NCBI GenBank assembly: GCA_030017355.1 | Contig: JASEIR010000073.1 | Coordinates: 1 to 8,934, forward strand | Length of the DNA: 8,934 nucleotides | Origin: Actinomycetota bacterium | GTDB lineage: Bacteria > Actinomycetota > Aquicultoria > Aquicultorales > Aquicultoraceae | Direction: 5' to 3' | Shown here: one piece after another, positions 5,718 to 8,934 of the stretch | Position numbering within the stretch: the first letter of the stretch is position 1 | How the letters are laid out: each line of letters begins with the position of its first letter | Made by a program: the position numbers and the translations under genes | Notes under the pieces: model-generated | The model's input: the letters and a program-made list of their open reading frames with translations, nothing else | What the model was told of the DNA's origin: nothing | The model's database searches: none

Positions 5718-6595
5718 GACAACACCTCAAAATGTAAATATCTTAATGTTGCATCTTTCCAGCTGGAGATAGAAATCCCAAGGATTTCATCAATAGGAAA
5801 AATGTCAAGAGCAGAAAACTTTGGCCGTTTTGCAGGTGAATTAAACTCTTTGCTTTTTGCAGGCTCAATCTTTCCTTTCCAGCCCAATTTACTTGCTATA
5901 AATTCTGCCCACTCATATCTTGAGCAAAATTCAGAGTTAGATATATGGTAGAGACCATAATTTCCGGTCTCTAAAAGTTTTAAAGTTATGTAAGCCAAAT
6001 CTCTTGCATAGGTTGGGGACGAAATTTGGTCATCAACAATTCTTAGTTGAGAGTTTTTACTCATCCACTCGATAAGTTTTGTGGTAAAAGAGTTTTTGCT
6101 GTTTCCAAACACCCAGCTAGTTCTTATTAAGTAATATTTAGGATAACCAAGATTGGCTAAAAAGCTCTCTCCAAGAAGCTTGCTCCTTCCGTATGTGTTT
6201 ATAGGGTTGGGCTTATCTGCAATTGTATAAGGATCGCCTTTTTCACCATCAAATACATAATCAGTGCTAAAATGTACCAAGATGCTTTCTATCTCATGTG
6301 CTGCCAGCGCAAGGTTCTTCACCCCAAGCCCATTTACAGAGTAGGCAGCCTTCCAATCCTTTTCCGCATCATCTACTAAATTGTAAGCAGCGCAATTGAT
6401 GATAAAACAAGGCTTTATCGTTCTCAAAACATCTAACACCTTATCAAGGCTGGCTATATCCAATTCATCCTTTGTTAAGGCAATAAAGTCATAATTTTTT
6501 GCTTTAAGAATCTTTATAAACTCGCCTGCAAGCTGCCCTTTTGCACCTGTAATTAAGATTTTTTTGTTATTTATATTTAGGCCTCTTTTAATCAT
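5714..6595 (-). CDS. rfbD: dTDP-4-dehydrorhamnose reductase
   Basis: The last step of dTDP-L-rhamnose synthesis: reduction of dTDP-4-keto-L-rhamnose using NAD(P)H (RmlD). A short-chain dehydrogenase/reductase of 293 residues. The nucleotide-binding loop is GAKGQLAG (17-24), where the family usually has GxxGQLG. CAAYNLVDDAE (68-78) and FSTDYVFDG (109-117) are strongly RmlD-like, and the catalytic YxxxK is Y135 and K139 in YGRSK. The N-terminus has a few extra residues (MIKRGLNINN) before the first beta strand; I keep the ATG at 6595 because AGGAG precedes it, although only four bases away. It follows rfbC by 34 bp and overlaps rfbB by four bases. Confidence 0.95.
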   Translation of the reverse strand: MIKRGLNINNKKILITGAKGQLAGEFIKILKAKNYDFIALTKDELDIASLDKVLDVLRTIKPCFIINCAAYNLVDDAEKDWKAAYSVNGLGVKNLALAAHEIESILVHFSTDYVFDGEKGDPYTIADKPNPINTYGRSKLLGESFLANLGYPKYYLIRTSWVFGNSKNSFTTKLIEWMSKNSQLRIVDDQISSPTYARDLAYITLKLLETGNYGLYHISNSEFCSRYEWAEFIASKLGWKGKIEPAKSKEFNSPAKRPKFSALDIFPIDEILGISISSWKDATLRYLHFEVLS

Positions 6596-6629
6596 TGCTC
6601 TCCTATAGGCGTTTTTGCTAATAGAGATA

Positions 6630-7184
6630 TTAATAGGTAAAATTGTTTTCGGCGTTTTTTAATAGGGGAAGGGCTAAATCTTTTTCAGATAAAATTGGGT
6701 TTTCAATTGGCCACTTAACCCCAATATCAGGATCATTCCAAATGATACCCCTATCGTCCTGCGGTGAATAGTAGTTATCTACTTTATAAATAACTTCTGT
6801 TCCGTCTTCTAATGCAATAAAACCATGCGCAAAACCCCTTGGTATCCATAGCATTTTCTTGTTCTCCTCAGAAAGAATTGCGCTAACCCATTTTCCGAAA
6901 GTAGGTGAACCTGTTCTAATATCTACAGCCACATCAAAGATCAAGCCCTTTACACACCTTACTAACTTTCCTTGTGCCATAGGCTTTTTTTGATAGTGAA
7001 GGCCCCTTAATACTCCCTTTGCAGATTTTGAGTGATTATCCTGGACAAACTCTCTGGTGAAGCCGTGGACTTTGAAGTCTTTCTTGTTATAGCATTCCAT
7101 AAAAAATCCCCGCTCATCACTAAAAACTAACGGCTCGATAAGTAAGACCTCGGGTATTTCTAATGGGGTAAATGTAAATGGCAC
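6630..7184 (-). CDS. rfbC: dTDP-4-dehydrorhamnose 3,5-epimerase
   Basis: The third step of dTDP-L-rhamnose synthesis (RmlC), epimerising dTDP-4-keto-6-deoxyglucose at C3 and C5. It is a cupin of 184 residues, the usual length. Residues known to matter in characterised RmlC proteins sit at the same numbers: H63 in RGLHYQ, K73 in QGKLVRC and Y133 in VIYKV. FSDERGFFMECYN (21-33) and WIPRGFAHGF (113-122) are family landmarks. The start is GTG at 7184, eight bases after GGAGG, and gives an N-terminus of the expected length before the first strand. It lies 15 bp after rfbA. Whole RmlC rather than a related dTDP-sugar 3- or 5-epimerase is supported by the company of rfbD. Confidence 0.96.
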   Translation of the reverse strand: MPFTFTPLEIPEVLLIEPLVFSDERGFFMECYNKKDFKVHGFTREFVQDNHSKSAKGVLRGLHYQKKPMAQGKLVRCVKGLIFDVAVDIRTGSPTFGKWVSAILSEENKKMLWIPRGFAHGFIALEDGTEVIYKVDNYYSPQDDRGIIWNDPDIGVKWPIENPILSEKDLALPLLKNAENNFTY

Positions 7185-7199
7185 TAGTATAACCTCCGC

Positions 7200-8066
7200 C
7201 TATTCGCTTGCAATCCTTATCAAGTATTGCCCGTATTCTATCTTCTCAAGAGGTTTTGCTAGCTCCAGTAAAGACTCTCTATCAATATAGCCTAGTTTAT
7301 AGGCGATCTCTTCAACACAGGCAACTTTTAGGCCCTGCCTTTTCTCAATAGTTCTTACAAAATCTGAAGCTTCAACTAGCGATTCATGGGTTCCAGTATC
7401 AAGCCAGGCAAATCCTCTACCCATCAATTTTACTGATAATTTGCCATTCTCTAGGTATTTTTTATTTACATCGGTTATTTCAAGCTCGCCTCTAGCTGAT
7501 GGTTTAAGCGCCTTTGCTATTTTTGGTGCCTCGCTATCATAAAAATATAATCCAGTAACAGCATAATTTGACTTTGGCTGTTTTGGCTTTTCCTCAATTG
7601 ATAAGACATGTCCTGTTTTATCGAATTCAACAACACCATATCTTTGCGGGTCTGATACATAATAAGCAAAAATTGTTGCACCGTCTTTCTGCTTGGATGC
7701 TTCTTCAAGAAGCTCTGGCATCCCATGGCCATAAAAGATATTATCACCAAGAATTAAGCAACACCTATCACCATCTAAAAACTCCTCGCCGAGAATAAGC
7801 GCCTCTGCAATTCCGCCAGGTCTTTTTTGCTCAGTGTATGAAAAATTTAGCCCCAAGTGCTTGCCATCGCTAAGAATATCTTTAAATCTTGGAAGATCGC
7901 TTGGTGTTGAAATTATTAGTATCTCTTTTATTTTTGCCAGCATGAGGATGGATAGCGGGTAATAAATCATTGGCTTATCATATATAGGAAGCAACTGCTT
8001 GCAAATTGCTCTGGTTACCGGATATAGTCTTGTTCCACTACCTCCAGCTAAGATAATACCTTTCAT
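7200..8066 (-). CDS. rfbA: glucose-1-phosphate thymidylyltransferase
   Basis: The first, usually feedback-controlled step of dTDP-L-rhamnose synthesis: dTTP plus glucose 1-phosphate gives dTDP-glucose (RmlA). The nucleotidyltransferase signature GGSGTRLYP is at residues 8-16, followed by KQLLPIYDKPMIYYPLS (23-39), and the metal-binding aspartate is D108 in LGDNIFYGHG. At 288 residues it matches the short RmlA type. The ATG at 8066 is preceded by GAGG at six bases. It is the first gene of the rfbA-rfbC-rfbD-rfbB run, 218 bp after the sugar transferase, with a candidate promoter in that gap. Confidence 0.97.
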   Translation of the reverse strand: MKGIILAGGSGTRLYPVTRAICKQLLPIYDKPMIYYPLSILMLAKIKEILIISTPSDLPRFKDILSDGKHLGLNFSYTEQKRPGGIAEALILGEEFLDGDRCCLILGDNIFYGHGMPELLEEASKQKDGATIFAYYVSDPQRYGVVEFDKTGHVLSIEEKPKQPKSNYAVTGLYFYDSEAPKIAKALKPSARGELEITDVNKKYLENGKLSVKLMGRGFAWLDTGTHESLVEASDFVRTIEKRQGLKVACVEEIAYKLGYIDRESLLELAKPLEKIEYGQYLIRIASE

Positions 8067-8169
8067 TTGCTGCCTCTTTCATTGGCCCCATTACGCTGGC
8101 AATATTAATGCTTACTTCACGTAACTAAATCTGCGCTAAATCGCTGAGAGATAATTACGGTTGCCTAAT

Positions 8170-8192
8170 ATTATACCACCGCTAATGCATTA
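8170..8192 (-). promoter_or_regulatory. candidate promoter and palindrome upstream of rfbA
   Basis: On the minus strand a perfect -10 box TATAAT (8170-8175) follows the 10-bp palindrome TAATGCATTA (8183-8192), which would lie in the promoter spacer and could be an operator. The best -35-like hexamer, TTGGAT (8196-8201), is 20 bases away, too far for a normal promoter; at 17 bases the match is poor. If used, rfbA has a leader of about 100 bases. The rest of the gap (8067-8284) shows no gene or terminator that I can support. Confidence 0.4.
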
Positions 8193-8284
8193 ATAATCCA
8201 AGTTTTGTGGCCTAATGGAACTCTCGCAACCTTGCATTCTTTCACAACCCTACATCTCTCTTCTGGGAATTTCTTAAATGCTTT

Positions 8285-8934
8285 TTAGGATGAATGGATA
8301 TTAGAACCGCTCGCGGTTCTCTCTGCGACTCCCGTAATTACCTTGTTAAAAGTTATGAAGATTAATTTAATATCTGTGAAAAAACTTACCTCACAGATAT
8401 ATTTTTTATAAAAGCTAATCTTTTTTGGCAGCACCTCATTAACATAGGCTTCTTCTGGATTATCATATCTTCTTAAAACCGCTTCCTCATCTCTGAATTC
8501 AATTGCAGCGTAATCTGTAATGCCGGGCTTTACTTTAAGAATGTCTTCATAATCATTTCTAAATATCCTGACATACCTTTCCACTTCAGGTCTTGGACCA
8601 ACAAGGCTCATGTCTCCTTTAAGGACATTCAGTAGTTGAGGAAATTCGTCTAATTTTGCTTTTCTTAAAAGCCTGCCCATTTTTGTTATTCTTGGATCAT
8701 CTTTACTTGTTATCGATGGTCCCATTTTATCGGCATTTACCACCATTGTTCTAAACTTAAGTAGATTGAAAGGTTTAAAACTCTGGCCGATCCTTCTCTG
8801 GCTAAAAAAGATAGGCCCTTTGTCTGAGAGCTTAATAAGAAGAGCTATAGCGAGGAGCAAAGGAGATATTATTATTAAAACGATCAGACTTGATATAATA
8901 TCAAATATCCTTTTACCATACCTGGCATAAAAAC
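8285..8934 (-). CDS. sugar phosphotransferase initiating a lipid-linked glycan (5' end missing)
   Basis: A monotopic phosphoglycosyl transferase of the bacterial sugar transferase family (PglC/WcaJ/WbaP core), which moves a sugar phosphate from a nucleotide sugar to undecaprenyl phosphate at the inner membrane face. The visible start of the protein, FYARYGKRIFDI, leads into a re-entrant hydrophobic helix with the Ser-Pro break (ISPLLLAIAL). Then come KFRTM, the catalytic Asp-Glu in KLDEFPQL, and SLVGPRPE. The PGITDYAAIEFRDEEAVL segment differs from the commoner PGITGLAQVNGR and marks a subfamily whose sugar I cannot name. The frame is open to the window edge with no valid start before it (TTG at 8860 lies inside the membrane helix). 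Because short PglC-like proteins begin close to YxRYGKR, perhaps only a few residues are missing. The last 14 residues form a non-conserved tail. Confidence 0.93.
   Translation of the reverse strand, partial: FYARYGKRIFDIISSLIVLIIISPLLLAIALLIKLSDKGPIFFSQRRIGQSFKPFNLLKFRTMVVNADKMGPSITSKDDPRITKMGRLLRKAKLDEFPQLLNVLKGDMSLVGPRPEVERYVRIFRNDYEDILKVKPGITDYAAIEFRDEEAVLRRYDNPEEAYVNEVLPKKISFYKKYICEVSFFTDIKLIFITFNKVITGVAERTASGSNIHSS
8303..8320. repeat. GC-rich inverted repeat in the sugar transferase tail
   Basis: AGAACCGC-TC-GCGGTTCT has perfect eight-base arms. It lies in the last 12 codons of the sugar transferase, after the conserved domain, and encodes part of the poorly conserved tail. No T-run follows on either strand, so it is not a normal terminator. 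Confidence 0.75.

Noticed and set aside
8285..8860. Full-length sugar transferase starting at TTG 8860
   Set aside because: This TTG lies within the conserved membrane helix. The family-like residues FYARYGKRIFDI continue to the window edge, so the true start is outside.
1..8934. A new defence, mobile or otherwise undescribed gene system
   Set aside because: Every gene belongs to a familiar housekeeping or surface-sugar family with intact motifs. There is no transposase, toxin-antitoxin, phage or defence gene, and only the non-coding repeats remain unexplained.

Overview
All nine genes in this window lie on the minus strand. They form two blocks: a cell-surface polysaccharide block at the high-coordinate end (about 4725-8934) and a housekeeping block at the low-coordinate end (about 1-4649). 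The base composition is moderately AT-rich, Shine-Dalgarno sites are strong and purine-rich, and four of the eight genes with a visible start use a non-ATG codon (GTG twice, TTG, and apparently CTG). The order rimO-pgsA-cinA-thpR, followed by a LexA-type operator of the CGAAC-N4-GTTCG class at the window edge, is the usual route to recA in Firmicutes (Clostridia) and several actinobacterial lineages. I infer a Gram-positive-lineage bacterium, probably one of these two groups; I cannot name a genus.

Read in transcription order (right to left): a 5'-truncated undecaprenyl-phosphate sugar phosphotransferase (8285-8934) is followed by a 218-bp gap with a candidate promoter. Then comes a complete dTDP-L-rhamnose pathway in the order rfbA, rfbC, rfbD, rfbB (8066 to 4725), with gaps of 15 and 34 bp and then a 4-bp ATGA overlap, so very likely one operon. 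RfbA makes dTDP-glucose, RfbB dehydrates it, RfbC epimerises it and RfbD reduces it to dTDP-L-rhamnose. The sugar transferase would start the lipid-linked glycan that receives the sugars.

A separate candidate promoter at about 4690 begins the housekeeping block. rimO (methylthiolation of ribosomal protein S12) overlaps pgsA (phosphatidylglycerophosphate synthase) by 17 bp. A 650-bp gap follows, filled with several kinds of repeats: compound palindromes, a cluster of dispersed GTCATYCT...GAAGGA-type elements, and a 24-bp tandem duplication. Then cinA and thpR are fused by a CTGA stop/start overlap. The first 168 bp hold no gene, and end in a LexA box next to a -35-like TTGACG, consistent with recA starting just outside the window.

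I found no RNA gene, intact insertion sequence, CRISPR array, defence cassette or convincing intrinsic terminator. The genes are recognisable families and I do not see an undescribed system. The points worth a second look are the CTG start that hides half of thpR, the 13-bp repeats flanking the intergenic repeat cluster, an 11-residue tandem repeat inserted in RimO, and the SOS operator at the edge.
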